Below the pieces are notes generated by a model. It did not search any database, was not told where the DNA came from, and saw only the letters and a program-made list of their open reading frames with translations. Positions 8,455 to 17,980 of a stretch of 64,000 nucleotides of DNA are shown here, piece after piece (position 1 is the first letter of the stretch; every line of letters begins with the position of its first letter). Both the position numbers and the translations under genes were made by a program. This stretch comes from an uncultured Clostridia bacterium (GTDB lineage Bacteria; Bacillota; Clostridia; Lachnospirales; Anaerotignaceae), in the NCBI GenBank assembly GCA_910586765.1, contig CAJUJJ010000001.1:138995-202994 (forward strand), in the 5' to 3' direction.

Positions 8455-9093
8455 TTAGTCTTTCGATTGTATTACAAACAAATAACCCGTTTTTATAGAA
8501 ATTTTACATTGCTTTTGAAGCATTACATTACTTACTGCTACAATATCATCATCTATTGTTAAAGTATGGTCTGTTAATGGATAAGCAAACCCTTCTAATG
8601 TAATACCAGTTACTTCCATAGAAAGCGGAATAGTTGAAACTAAATCTCCTTCTTGTCCTTCCAATACAATACTATTATCAATCAACTCTACACAATTTTT
8701 TTCATCAACAAGCCTTGCTCTTACTCCTTTTTTTAAAAGTCTTAAAAGTAAATGTGCATTTGCTAATGTGTGGTCAAATCGGCTTCCTATACCTCCAAAT
8801 ATTACAATATCATCTGCTCCTAATTCCACAGCAAAATCCAATCCTAACTCCATATCTGTTTCATCTTTATGTGTTGGAACTGTTTTGATAGGGATGTTCA
8901 AATTTTTATAATATTGCAAGTCTTCCTTTTTACAAGAGTCAAAATCTCCTAATATATAATCTGGTGTCAATGCTAATGCTCTTGTATGCCCTATACCACC
9001 ATCACAACACACAATGACATCTGCGTTTTCTATATACTTTTTACAAAAGTCATATTTTTTTATTTCTGCACCTGCAAACAATATTACTTTCAT
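8455..9093 (-). CDS. thiN: Thiamine pyrophosphokinase
   Basis: ThiN transfers pyrophosphate from ATP to thiamine, giving thiamine diphosphate. The 212-residue product shows the family motifs VCCDGGIGH (about 29-37), ILGDFDS (about 48-54), ETDMELGLDFA and GGIGSRFDH (about 100-108), with Asp residues that bind Mg-ATP. Length is typical. It starts two bases after the rpe stop, with AGGAG inside the end of rpe, and is the last gene of the operon before the terminator at 8405. Confidence 0.93.
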   Translation of the reverse strand: MKVILFAGAEIKKYDFCKKYIENADVIVCCDGGIGHTRALALTPDYILGDFDSCKKEDLQYYKNLNIPIKTVPTHKDETDMELGLDFAVELGADDIVIFGGIGSRFDHTLANAHLLLRLLKKGVRARLVDEKNCVELIDNSIVLEGQEGDLVSTIPLSMEVTGITLEGFAYPLTDHTLTIDDDIVAVSNVMLQKQCKISIKTGYLFVIQSKD

Positions 9094-9095
9094 TT

Positions 9096-9758
9096 TTATT
9101 TCTCCTGTAATATATTTAAAAATTCTTTTGTTCTGCCTTCTACATCATCTGCACCAAACACAGCAGAGCCTGCTACAACAACATTTACCCCTGTGTCAAG
9201 TATTTCTTTTACATTGTCCATATTTACGCCACCATCTATTTCAATGTCAAAGTTAAGATTTTTTTGTTCTCTTATTTTTACTAGTTCTGTTACTTTTTCC
9301 ATTTTATCTGCCATAAATTTTTGTCCACCAAAACCAGGTTCTACTGTCATAATAAGTACCATATCCACATCTTCTAAATAAGGTACAATTTCCGATACAG
9401 GTGTATTTGGTTTTATTGTAATACCTGTTTTCGCTCCTAAGTTCTTTATTTTGGAAAGTGTAGAAGCAACATCTTTTGTTGCTTCTACATGAAAATTAAT
9501 AATATCTGCTCCTGCTTTACGAAATGCTTCTACATAACGCTCTGGTTCTACTATCATTAAATGCACATCAAATATTAAATTTGAATTTTTTCTTATACTT
9601 TGTATTACTGGAATACCAAATGATATATTAGGTACAAATATACCGTCCATAACATCTAAATGGATATATTCTGCACCTCCTTTTTCTATTTGTTCCAGTT
9701 GCTGTCCAAGTTTTGTAAAATCTGCTGCTAACAATGATGGGGAGAGTATGTTTTTCAT
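9096..9758 (-). CDS. rpe: Ribulose-phosphate 3-epimerase
   Basis: Rpe interconverts ribulose 5-phosphate and xylulose 5-phosphate in the pentose phosphate pathway. The 220-residue TIM barrel has LSPSLLAADF at the N-terminus, the metal-binding HLDVMDGIFVPN (about 34-45), DVHLMI (about 64-69), VEPGFGGQKF (about 139-148) and DGGVN with the phosphate-binding VAGSAVF near the C-terminus. It sits one base after rsgA and two bases before thiN, the conserved rsgA-rpe-thiN order. Confidence 0.96.
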   Translation of the reverse strand: MKNILSPSLLAADFTKLGQQLEQIEKGGAEYIHLDVMDGIFVPNISFGIPVIQSIRKNSNLIFDVHLMIVEPERYVEAFRKAGADIINFHVEATKDVASTLSKIKNLGAKTGITIKPNTPVSEIVPYLEDVDMVLIMTVEPGFGGQKFMADKMEKVTELVKIREQKNLNFDIEIDGGVNMDNVKEILDTGVNVVVAGSAVFGADDVEGRTKEFLNILQEK

Positions 9759-9759
9759 A

Positions 9760-10638
9760 TTATTTTTTCCTTTCTTTTTCTTCTAATTCTTCATAAATCG
9801 TTACATATCTGCAATATCTTATTTCACTAATGTCTTTGTTTAGCTGCTCTTTTACAGCACAATCTGGCTCATGTGTATGACTACAGCTTGTATAATAACA
9901 TTTGTGTACATACTGTTGAAACTCTTTAAAATAATATTGTAGTGTTTCTGTTGTAATTCCTTCTAAATACAATGAAGTAAATCCAGGAGAATCTACAATA
10001 TAACTTTGTTGCCCTATCTGTATCAATTCTGCATGACGTGTTGTATGTCGACCTCTTTGTATTTTTTTACTGATTTCGCCTGTTTCCATTTTAGCATGAG
10101 GAAAAGCCTTATTGATTAAACTAGATTTTCCTACACCTGAAGGGCCAGCAAACACAGATATTTTATTTTGTAATGTTTGTTTTAATTCTTCTATACCAAT
10201 CTCCTTTTCTGCACTTACGCAAAGTACAATATAGCCTATGGAACGATACAACTCTGCTATTTTTTCATATTGTTTTGTTTTATCTTTATCAATTTTATTA
10301 ATACAAATCACAACATCAAGCTGCTGTTCTTCCACCAAAAGTAAAAATCGGTCTAATAAATCCAAATTCAAATTAGGACTCTTTGCTGCAAATACAATAA
10401 CTGCTTGGTCAACATTTGCTACTCTAGGACGAATTAACAATGTTTTTCTCTGCTGAATAACATCTAAACTGCCCTCTTTGTCATTTTCATCTAAAACAGA
10501 TATTTCAACATTATCTCCTACAGTGGGTTTAATTCCTTCTTTACGAAATATTCCTCTTGCACGACATTCGTAAACACCATTTTCCGTATCTACATAATAA
10601 AAACCGCCAATTCCTTTTATAATTGTTCCCTTTAGCAT
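9760..10638 (-). CDS. rsgA: Ribosome small subunit-dependent GTPase RsgA
   Basis: RsgA is a circularly permuted GTPase that checks maturation of the 30S subunit. The 292-residue product has an N-terminal OB domain (about 1-65), G4 NKID (about 114-117), the P-loop GPSGVGKSS (about 165-173), a GRHTTRH switch segment, DSPGF, and a C-terminal zinc knuckle with CYYTCSCH-like spacing (Cys, Cys, His, Cys near residues 245-260). It starts with ATG after AAAGGAG. It follows prkC and stp, as in many Firmicutes; PrkC phosphorylates RsgA in B. subtilis, so the pairing is functionally sensible. Confidence 0.96.
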   Translation of the reverse strand: MLKGTIIKGIGGFYYVDTENGVYECRARGIFRKEGIKPTVGDNVEISVLDENDKEGSLDVIQQRKTLLIRPRVANVDQAVIVFAAKSPNLNLDLLDRFLLLVEEQQLDVVICINKIDKDKTKQYEKIAELYRSIGYIVLCVSAEKEIGIEELKQTLQNKISVFAGPSGVGKSSLINKAFPHAKMETGEISKKIQRGRHTTRHAELIQIGQQSYIVDSPGFTSLYLEGITTETLQYYFKEFQQYVHKCYYTSCSHTHEPDCAVKEQLNKDISEIRYCRYVTIYEELEEKERKK

Positions 10639-10657
10639 AATTCTCCTTTCTTATTCA

Positions 10658-12904
10658 TTAAAATCCGTCACTCCACATTTGAACACCATCTATATAACAA
10701 ACAATTTGTCCATCTCCTGAGCCTGAAATTGGTACAGAAAATGGCAATGTTCTTTGCTCATCTAGCACAACAGACTCTCCATTATCGTCTGTTTTTACAA
10801 TTTTAATATGGGCATTTGTAACACCTGCTGCTGGTGGATTTACTGTATATGTTTTTGTTTTCGTTTTTTGTGCTGGCTGTGTTTGTTCTGGTTGTTGCGT
10901 TTCATTGTCTATATTTTCTGGTGTTTGTTCTGGCGTTGTTGTATTTGTTGTATTTTCTGTATTTTCCGGTTTTTCTGTCTGTTGTGTATCTTTATCTTTT
11001 TTACCTAAACTAATTACAAGCCCTACTTCTGTACCTTCTGGCACTTCTTCTCCTGTTTCTTTTGTTTGTGTAATTACAACACCTTCTTCTACAGTATCAC
11101 TTTCTGTTGTCGTAATATCTCCTACATTTAATTTAGAAGATTTTAATGCTTTTTCTGCCCTAGATTGTGTCAAACCTTCTACTCTTGGTACAATCGTTGT
11201 TTTGGTTTCTTCTCCCCTTGAAACCACTATTCTAACTGTAGTATCTGCTGTAATTTTTGTACCAGAAACAGGGTTTTGTTCCATAACTGTATCCATTTCG
11301 GCATCTTCATCATATTCATAAGATACTTGTGGTTCTTTTCCTATTAAATTTTTTATTTTTTCTACTGCAACATCTCCTTTATCTCCCAATAAGTCAGGCA
11401 TTGTTTCCTCTACTACCTCTGAGCCTAAGCTAACTGTAACACCTACTTCTATTCCTTTTTTGATTTCGCTGTTTTCTGGCGTAGACTGTTCTACAATAAA
11501 GCCTTCTGCATATTTTTCATTATAAACTGATTTTTCTTGTACTACACGATAGCCATCTTTTTCTGCTAATTCCTGTGCTGCACTTAACTCCATTCCTACA
11601 AAAGATTTTACTTTTATATTATCAGAACTATCTCCAAAAAGTCCTGCTTTTGTTCCAAATGCCTTTACTCCTATTGCACTAATCAATGCAATAATAATCA
11701 GTGCTGTGGCTACTGCTGCAACAACAACTTTTGTTTCTTTTCCTCTGTCGTAACTTTGTTCGTATCCTTCTTCTTGTCTAGGATTTCTCCTATTTTGCAT
11801 ATCTAGTTTAGGGCGTCTGCTTCTTCTAACTGGTTCTACCTGTTCATATTCTCTTTCGAAATCATCATCTTTTGAAATTCTAATATTTTTAATAGGTTGT
11901 TTTTCTTGTCTTGACATCATTTCCTCCGCAGCAGCTAATTCTTCTTGTTGTCTTACTTGCTCCATACGTCTTGCTTCTGCTGCCTCTGCTTGTTTTCTAT
12001 TGTTATCTACAGCAGAAAGATATTGTATTTCAGGAGGAGAAGATGGTCTTTGTACTGGCTGCTGTGCAAAACCTCCATTTAATTCATTTCTTGCTTTGAT
12101 TAAATCTTGTATCATTGCATCTATTGTCAAATATCTTTCATCTGCTTTTTTTCTTGTTGCCTTTCTGATAATCATTTCTAAACTTGTTGATACTTTAGGA
12201 TTAAATTGACGAATGTCTGGCAATTCTTCATTAATTTGTTTCATAGCTACAGCAACAGATGTATTTGCTTGAAAAGGCAATTGTCCTGTCACCATTTCAA
12301 ACATTGTAATACCCAATGAATAAATATCACTTTTTTCATCTACATAACCGCCTCTTGCCTGTTCTGGTGAAAAATAATGTACAGAACCCATTGCTGTATT
12401 ACTTGTTGTTACAGTTGCTCCATTTGCTGCTCTCGCAATGCCAAAGTCTGTCACCTTGACAATACCATCTGTACCTACCAATACATTTTGTGGCTTAATA
12501 TCTCTATGTATGATATGGTTTTTATGTGCTTGTTCAATTCCTGATGCAATTTGTATCGCAACATTGATGGTTGATTTTGTATCAAAAGGGGCTTTCTCTT
12601 TAATTGCCTGTTTTAATGTATCTCCATGAACATATTCCATTACAATAAAATAAATATTACCTTCTTGCCCTACATCATATACACGTACAATATTGGTATG
12701 AGAAAGTTTCGCAGCTGCTAATGCCTCTGAACGAAAACGTGCTTTAAATTCTTCATCTCCTATAAATTCTTCTCTCAATATCTTTACAGTAACATATCTT
12801 TGAAGTGTTCTGTCTTTTGCACGAAATACAATCGCCATACCGCCAGAGCCTATTTTTTCCAGTAATTCATATCTGTCTGATAATACAGTACCTATTTGTA
12901 ACAT
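10658..12904 (-). CDS. prkC: Membrane Ser/Thr protein kinase with PASTA domains
   Basis: The 748-residue product has an N-terminal Hanks-type kinase domain (about 10-270) with the GSGGMA glycine loop, the catalytic HRDIKPQNV, DFG and the SPEQARG activation-segment end. A charged linker and one membrane helix (about 396-420) follow. The outer part has three PASTA domains (about 433-643), a Thr/Gln/Pro-rich linker and an extra C-terminal domain of about 60 residues. PrkC senses cell-wall fragments or lipid II and phosphorylates growth and translation targets; it also triggers spore germination in B. subtilis. GAGGTG precedes the ATG, 14 bases after the phosphatase gene. Confidence 0.95.
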   Translation of the reverse strand: MLQIGTVLSDRYELLEKIGSGGMAIVFRAKDRTLQRYVTVKILREEFIGDEEFKARFRSEALAAAKLSHTNIVRVYDVGQEGNIYFIVMEYVHGDTLKQAIKEKAPFDTKSTINVAIQIASGIEQAHKNHIIHRDIKPQNVLVGTDGIVKVTDFGIARAANGATVTTSNTAMGSVHYFSPEQARGGYVDEKSDIYSLGITMFEMVTGQLPFQANTSVAVAMKQINEELPDIRQFNPKVSTSLEMIIRKATRKKADERYLTIDAMIQDLIKARNELNGGFAQQPVQRPSSPPEIQYLSAVDNNRKQAEAAEARRMEQVRQQEELAAAEEMMSRQEKQPIKNIRISKDDDFEREYEQVEPVRRSRRPKLDMQNRRNPRQEEGYEQSYDRGKETKVVVAAVATALIIIALISAIGVKAFGTKAGLFGDSSDNIKVKSFVGMELSAAQELAEKDGYRVVQEKSVYNEKYAEGFIVEQSTPENSEIKKGIEVGVTVSLGSEVVEETMPDLLGDKGDVAVEKIKNLIGKEPQVSYEYDEDAEMDTVMEQNPVSGTKITADTTVRIVVSRGEETKTTIVPRVEGLTQSRAEKALKSSKLNVGDITTTESDTVEEGVVITQTKETGEEVPEGTEVGLVISLGKKDKDTQQTEKPENTENTTNTTTPEQTPENIDNETQQPEQTQPAQKTKTKTYTVNPPAAGVTNAHIKIVKTDDNGESVVLDEQRTLPFSVPISGSGDGQIVCYIDGVQMWSDGF

Positions 12905-12918
12905 TGTTATTCACCTCT

Positions 12919-13626
12919 TTATATTTCAATTAATATTAATGAAATATTATCCAAGCCACCTTTTTCATTTGCTAAAACAACCAATTTTTTTACTTTTTCT
13001 TCTGTAGAACATTGTTCTATTAAAATTTTTGTCATTTCTCCTTTTGATACCATATTACTTAAACCATCTGTACAGAGAAGTATTTTATCTCCCTGTTTAA
13101 CATCTTCTATTACTGTATCTGCTTCTACTTCTTCACGAATACCTATTGCCCTTGTAATAATATTTCTTTTCGGGTGTACTTCTGCTTCTTCTCTTGTAAT
13201 ACTTCCAATTTTTACTAATTCCATAACATAAGAGTGGTCTGTTGTAATTTGTTGTAAATTATTTTCTCTAAATAAATATACTCTACTATCTCCCACATGA
13301 ACAATAAACATTTTTTCATTTTCTACCGTTACTGCTACTAATGTTGTACCCATATCCAAAAATTCTACATTTTCCCTAGATTTTTGGTATACCTTTTTGT
13401 TGCACTGTGCTATTGCACTCATCATTTTATCTAATGTTTCACCATTTTCTGCATTTTCCATTGCTTCTACAAATGCAGAGATTGCTGTACTACTTGCTAC
13501 TTCTCCAGCATTACACCCTCCCATTCCGTCAGCAACTAAATATAAATTTTTTTGTTCATTGATATATATTGCATCTTCATTGTTTGTCCTTCTCATACCA
13601 ATCACACTATTACCAACTGCTTTCAT
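12919..13626 (-). CDS. stp: PP2C-type Ser/Thr phosphatase (PrpC/Stp)
   Basis: This 235-residue metal-dependent phosphatase reverses PrkC phosphorylation. PP2C motifs are present: RRTNNEDA (about 11-18), VADGMGGCNAGEVAS (about 32-46), HVGDSRVYLF (about 115-124) and the late CTDGLSN and DNISLIL with metal-binding Asp residues. It has no membrane segment. AGGAGG precedes the ATG by eight bases. It is directly upstream of prkC, the conserved phosphatase-kinase pair. Confidence 0.96.
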   Translation of the reverse strand: MKAVGNSVIGMRRTNNEDAIYINEQKNLYLVADGMGGCNAGEVASSTAISAFVEAMENAENGETLDKMMSAIAQCNKKVYQKSRENVEFLDMGTTLVAVTVENEKMFIVHVGDSRVYLFRENNLQQITTDHSYVMELVKIGSITREEAEVHPKRNIITRAIGIREEVEADTVIEDVKQGDKILLCTDGLSNMVSKGEMTKILIEQCSTEEKVKKLVVLANEKGGLDNISLILIEI

Positions 13627-13675
13627 ACTAACACCTCCTAAAACATTATATTAAATATCATTTATACACTTTTTA

Positions 13676-14719
13676 TTAAATTTTATTATTTCTTTGATAG
13701 CTTCTTCTAAGTTGTCCACAAGCTGCATCAATATCACTTCCCAGTTTTCTTCTAACTGTAACTTCAATACCTTTTTTTTCTATGATTTGGGCAAATTTTT
13801 GCACTCTTTCTTCACTACTCTTTATATAATTTCTTTCCTTTACAGTATTTACAGGTATCAAATTGACATGACAAAGCATATTATGTAATTTTGAAGCCAA
13901 TTCTTGTGCACAACTGTCGCTATCATTTATTCCCTTTATCAAAGCATATTCAAATGTAATGCGTCTTTTTGTTTTATCACTATATTCTTTACAAGCTTTT
14001 AAAACTTCCTCCATACTATATTTTTTTGCAATAGGCATAATGCTTTGCCTTATTTCATCATTAGGTGCGTGGAGAGATACTGCTAATGTAATTTGCAAAT
14101 CTTCCTCCAATAAATTATATATCTTTTCTACCAAAGCACAAGTGGAAAGTGTAATATGTCGTTGTCCTAAACAAAGTCCTCTTTCATCATTTGCCAAATG
14201 AATAAATCGTAATACATTTCCATAATTATCCAAAGGCTCACCACTTCCCATAAGTACCACATTTGATATACGCTCTCCACTATCTTTTTGCATTTCATAA
14301 ATTTGCGAAAGCATTTCTCCTGCTGTCAAATTTCTTTCTACACCCTCTAGTGTAGAAGCACAAAATTTACAGCCCATACGACAGCCAGCTTGCGTAGAAA
14401 TACAAGCTGTATTTCCATAATGATATCTCATCAGAACACTTTCTATTACCAAACCGCCTTCTATTTCAAACAAATATTTTATAGTGCCATCTATCTGCGA
14501 AACTAACTTCTTTACTTGTTTTACACCAGTAATTGTACCATATTGTTTTAATTTTTCTCTCAAATTTTTAGGAATATTTGTCATATCGTCTATTTCTGTA
14601 ACGTATTTTTTATGAAGCCAATCAAATATTTGTTTTGCTCGAAATGTAGGCTCTCCCCATTGTTTGAGTATTTCCTCCCATTCTTTTTGTGCCATAGAAA
14701 GCATATCTATTTTTTGCAT
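13676..14719 (-). CDS. rlmN: 23S rRNA (adenine(2503)-C(2))-methyltransferase, radical SAM
   Basis: RlmN methylates A2503 of 23S rRNA and A37 of some tRNAs by radical SAM chemistry. The 347-residue product has the iron-sulfur motif CRMGCKFC (about 113-120), the SAM-binding GSGEPLDN, and the catalytic Cys near the C-terminus in DIDAACGQLR. The open frame continues 11 codons upstream into rsmB, but AAAGGAG sits 10 bases before the ATG at 14717-14719, which I use. There are eight bases between it and the rsmB stop. Confidence 0.95.
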   Translation of the reverse strand: MQKIDMLSMAQKEWEEILKQWGEPTFRAKQIFDWLHKKYVTEIDDMTNIPKNLREKLKQYGTITGVKQVKKLVSQIDGTIKYLFEIEGGLVIESVLMRYHYGNTACISTQAGCRMGCKFCASTLEGVERNLTAGEMLSQIYEMQKDSGERISNVVLMGSGEPLDNYGNVLRFIHLANDERGLCLGQRHITLSTCALVEKIYNLLEEDLQITLAVSLHAPNDEIRQSIMPIAKKYSMEEVLKACKEYSDKTKRRITFEYALIKGINDSDSCAQELASKLHNMLCHVNLIPVNTVKERNYIKSSEERVQKFAQIIEKKGIEVTVRRKLGSDIDAACGQLRRSYQRNNKI

Positions 14720-14726
14720 ATTTTTG

Positions 14727-16082
14727 TTACTCCTTTCGCCTAAAGCGAGCAATAAAAAACCCGTCCGTATGATGTATATGAGGATATAATGTAATATATC
14801 CCTTTTTTGCTGTTTCTGCTTCCATTTTTGAAGGTAATAAAGGGCTAATATCCTCTAATTCAAAATTTTTATGTTGTTGTAAAAACCATTCCACATTTTT
14901 TTCATTTTCTTTTTTACATAATGTACAAGTGCTATACACAAGTATACCATCTTTTTTAACATATTTTGAAGATTGTTTTAATATCTCCTTTTGTAACAAT
15001 AATATATTGTCAATATCATTTCCATTTTTTTTCAATCTTATATCTGGTTTTTTTCTCATTAAGCCCAATCCAGAACAAGGAGCATCTACTAAAACTCTAT
15101 CAAATGCTTGTTCATAATCTTTTTCAAATACACTGCCATCTTGCTGTTTTGTTGTAAGTATCGTTATACCTAATCTTTCTGCTCCTTCTTGTAACAATTC
15201 CAATTTATTCTCATAAATATCACAACAGTAAATTTGTCCTTTATTATTCATTTTTTCTGCCATTAAAAAACTTTTTCCTCCAGGTGCAGCACAAATGTCT
15301 AATATCTTCTCTCCTGACTGAGGAGAAAGCACTTCCACTGCTGTGACAGAACTTTCATCTTGTACATGAAATTTTCCTTCATCAAATGCTTCTAACTTTC
15401 TCATATCTGCCGTTTTAGATAAGTGTAACACATTTTGATAATAATTTCCTTGTTTTACTACAATTCCTTTTTGTTCTAATTCTTTTTTTAGTTGTTCTGT
15501 AGTATTACACAATGTATTTACTACAACTGTTACATCTGGTGAAATATTATTATGTTTGCAAAGTTCTTTTACAAAATCATAATCATACTGATGTAGCCAC
15601 ATTTTTAAAAGCCATTCTGGGTGAGAATATTTTAAACATAAATATTGTACAGGATATTGCTTTTCTTCTGGCAAAACAATAGTATCTTTTTGTCTTATAA
15701 TATTTCTTAAAACACCATTTACAAATCCTGCTAAACTGCCTAAACCTCTTTTTTTGGCCAATTTTACTGCTTCATCACATACTGCATTTTCTGGTACTTT
15801 CATAAAATAAATTTGATATACTGCCGTTCTTAACACAGCCAATAGATATGGTTTTATTTTTTGAATTTTTACATTGGAAATGCTGTCAATTACAAAATCA
15901 ATATAATATAAATTGCGTAATGAACCATTTACAATTTCTGTTACAAATGCTCTGTCTTTTTGAGGCATTGCTCCATTTTGGCGAAGCAATTTCCTAAGCA
16001 CTATTGTATTGTACTTTCCTTCTTTTAAAATTTCCATAATAGCCTGTACTGCTATTTCTCTTGGATTAATTTGTATTGTCAT
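14727..16082 (-). CDS. rsmB: 16S rRNA (cytosine(967)-C(5))-methyltransferase
   Basis: The 451-residue protein has an N-terminal NusB-like RNA-binding domain (about 1-140) and a C-terminal Rossmann methyltransferase. The SAM loop CAAPGGKS (about 264-271), the VDAPCSGLG catalytic Cys motif and the second Cys in YSTCTL are all visible. It makes m5C967 in 16S rRNA. AGGAG lies before the ATG. It belongs to the def-fmt-rsmB-rlmN-stp-prkC series, here separated from fmt by the yugP-type gene. Confidence 0.95.
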   Translation of the reverse strand: MTIQINPREIAVQAIMEILKEGKYNTIVLRKLLRQNGAMPQKDRAFVTEIVNGSLRNLYYIDFVIDSISNVKIQKIKPYLLAVLRTAVYQIYFMKVPENAVCDEAVKLAKKRGLGSLAGFVNGVLRNIIRQKDTIVLPEEKQYPVQYLCLKYSHPEWLLKMWLHQYDYDFVKELCKHNNISPDVTVVVNTLCNTTEQLKKELEQKGIVVKQGNYYQNVLHLSKTADMRKLEAFDEGKFHVQDESSVTAVEVLSPQSGEKILDICAAPGGKSFLMAEKMNNKGQIYCCDIYENKLELLQEGAERLGITILTTKQQDGSVFEKDYEQAFDRVLVDAPCSGLGLMRKKPDIRLKKNGNDIDNILLLQKEILKQSSKYVKKDGILVYSTCTLCKKENEKNVEWFLQQHKNFELEDISPLLPSKMEAETAKKGYITLYPHIHHTDGFFIARFRRKE

Positions 16083-16209
16083 TTCTTTTCTCCTAAAATC
16101 TTATACCCATATTATTTTTGAATTATATTATAAACGATTATTTCTATAAAATAATATTTTACATGATATATTTTATTGTCGCAACTATTTTTATTTTTCT
16201 ATTTTAGCT

Positions 16210-16249
16210 AAAAATAAAGGGGAAAGACACTTTTTATAGTATCTTTCCC
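16210..16249 (-). terminator. Terminator after the yugP-type gene
   Basis: Arms GGGAAAGACAC (16220-16230) and GTATCTTTCCC (16239-16249) pair except at one position. On the minus strand the hairpin is followed by CTTTATTTTT. It separates the priA-to-yugP part from rsmB onward, so rsmB may have its own promoter in the AT-rich 16083-16210 gap; I could not identify a convincing one. Confidence 0.8.
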
Positions 16250-16274
16250 AATTTATTTTCTTTTTCATTATTTT

Positions 16275-16985
16275 TTAATCTCTGTCACGGCCGGATATTA
16301 GTGCTAATAATCTTAGCAAATTGACAATAGCTGTTGCTGCTGCTGCAACATATGTCATGGCTGCTGCTTTCAACACTTTTCTTGCGCCGCTCAATTCTGA
16401 GCCATTCAAATAATTTCTATCTTCCAACATATGCAATGCCCTTCTGGAAGCGTCAAATTCCACTGGCAATGTTACCAATGAAAACAGTACTACAAACAAA
16501 AAAAGTATCACACCTACTACCATTAAATAATAACCCCAACTATTGTTAATAAATAATCCTATTATTACCAAAGGGATAGACAAATTAGAACCTATATTTG
16601 TAAAATGAACCATAGCACTTCTTATCCACAAAAAGCTATAATTTTCTGCGTGCTGTATGGCATGACCTGTTTCATGTGCTGCAACACCTAACGCTGCTAC
16701 AGATGGACTACCATATACTGTAGAAGATAGTCTTAGCACTTTATGCACTGGGTCATAATGGTCTGTTAAACTTCCTGCAATACTTTCAATTCTAACATCT
16801 CTAATACCTGCATAATCTAACATCTGCCTTGCTACTTCTGCTCCTGTCAGCCCTTTGCTATTTGCTACTCTGGAATACCTTTGAAATGTACTACTTACGC
16901 CAATTTGTGCTACAACACTAAATATCATTACAATAAAAAACAATCCTAAATAAGATGTGTTATATGCCCAAAAAATAATAATCAC
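16275..16985 (-). CDS. Membrane zinc metallopeptidase, YugP family
   Basis: The 236-residue protein has an N-terminal membrane segment (about 10-30), the zinc-binding HETGH (AAHETGHAIQHAE, about 100-112), and further hydrophobic segments at about 122-175 and near the C-terminus. YugP-family proteins are membrane-bound neutral zinc proteases of unknown substrate. The frame begins with GTG at 16983-16985, which overlaps its only GGAG. A nearby ATT codon would be better spaced, so the exact start is uncertain. It lies 71 bases after fmt and is an addition to the fmt-rsmB pair seen in B. subtilis. Confidence 0.85.
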   Translation of the reverse strand: MIIIFWAYNTSYLGLFFIVMIFSVVAQIGVSSTFQRYSRVANSKGLTGAEVARQMLDYAGIRDVRIESIAGSLTDHYDPVHKVLRLSSTVYGSPSVAALGVAAHETGHAIQHAENYSFLWIRSAMVHFTNIGSNLSIPLVIIGLFINNSWGYYLMVVGVILFLFVVLFSLVTLPVEFDASRRALHMLEDRNYLNGSELSGARKVLKAAAMTYVAAAATAIVNLLRLLALISGRDRD

Positions 16986-17056
16986 TCCATTTCTAAACTA
17001 CTTTATACTATCATTCTTTATTCTATTTACGATATTTATACTATTTTGTCTGTTTT

Positions 17057-17980
17057 TTATGTTAAAATTGTTCCTATTTCCATGCTGTGTCCTCTTAAAT
17101 AAGCATCTGCTCCCATTCTTTTTTTGCCTTTTGCTTGCACTTCTGTCACAACAATGCTACCATCACCAGCAGTTACAACAAATCCCTTTTTTGTCACTGC
17201 TGTTACTTCTCCTATTTTTGAAGCAGTTTGTTCTATTTTTTCCGCCTGCCATATTTTCAGCACTTCCCCATTATAAATAGTATATGCTGTTGGTGCTGGG
17301 TCTAAACCATGTATCAGGCAAATAATTTCATCGCATTTTTTTGACCAATCTATATGACCTGTTTCTTTTGTAATCATAGGAGCATAAGTAGCTTCTTGTT
17401 CCTTTTGAGGTATTCTTTGCAGTATACCATTTTGCAGTCCTTGTATTGTTTCTAAAAGAATATTTGCACCTATTACAGACAATTTGTCGTGAATACTGCC
17501 ATAAGTATCTTGTTGTGATATTGTAATGCTTTGTTTTAAAAGCATATCTCCTGTATCCATTCCTTTTGCCATATACATCGTTGTAACGCCTGTCTCTTTC
17601 TCTCCATTGATAACAGACCACTGCAAAGGTGCAGCACCTCTATATTTTGGCAACAAAGAACCATGTACATTGATACAGCCATATTTTGGCATATTTAATA
17701 TTTCTTCTGGCAATATCTGACCAAATGCCGTAACTGCAATTAATTCTGCATTGTATGTTTTTAATTTTGCTATAAATTCTTCTTCTCTTACTTTTGCTGG
17801 CTGAAGCACTTCAATACCTGCTTGTAATGCTCTTTCTTTTACAGCAGAAAAAGCCATTTTTTTACCCCTGCCTTTGGGTTTATCTGGTTGTGTCACAACA
17901 GCAAGTACATTATGATGTTGTAAAAGTATTTCTAGTGAAGGTACAGCAAATTCTGGTGTGCCCATAAAAATAATTTTCAT
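17057..17980 (-). CDS. fmt: Methionyl-tRNA formyltransferase
   Basis: Fmt adds a formyl group from 10-formyltetrahydrofolate to initiator Met-tRNA. The 307-residue product begins MKIIFMGTPEFAVPSL, and has VTQPDKPKGRG, the catalytic region HGSLLPKYRGAAPLQW (about 108-123) with Asn, His and later Asp (GMDTGDM), and a C-terminal tRNA-binding domain. An ORF start 15 bases earlier lies inside def. The ATG at 17978-17980 overlaps the def stop (ATGA) and is preceded by GAGGACGAGGA, so it is preferred. It is coupled to def, whose product removes the formyl group. Confidence 0.96.
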   Translation of the reverse strand: MKIIFMGTPEFAVPSLEILLQHHNVLAVVTQPDKPKGRGKKMAFSAVKERALQAGIEVLQPAKVREEEFIAKLKTYNAELIAVTAFGQILPEEILNMPKYGCINVHGSLLPKYRGAAPLQWSVINGEKETGVTTMYMAKGMDTGDMLLKQSITISQQDTYGSIHDKLSVIGANILLETIQGLQNGILQRIPQKEQEATYAPMITKETGHIDWSKKCDEIICLIHGLDPAPTAYTIYNGEVLKIWQAEKIEQTASKIGEVTAVTKKGFVVTAGDGSIVVTEVQAKGKKRMGADAYLRGHSMEIGTILT

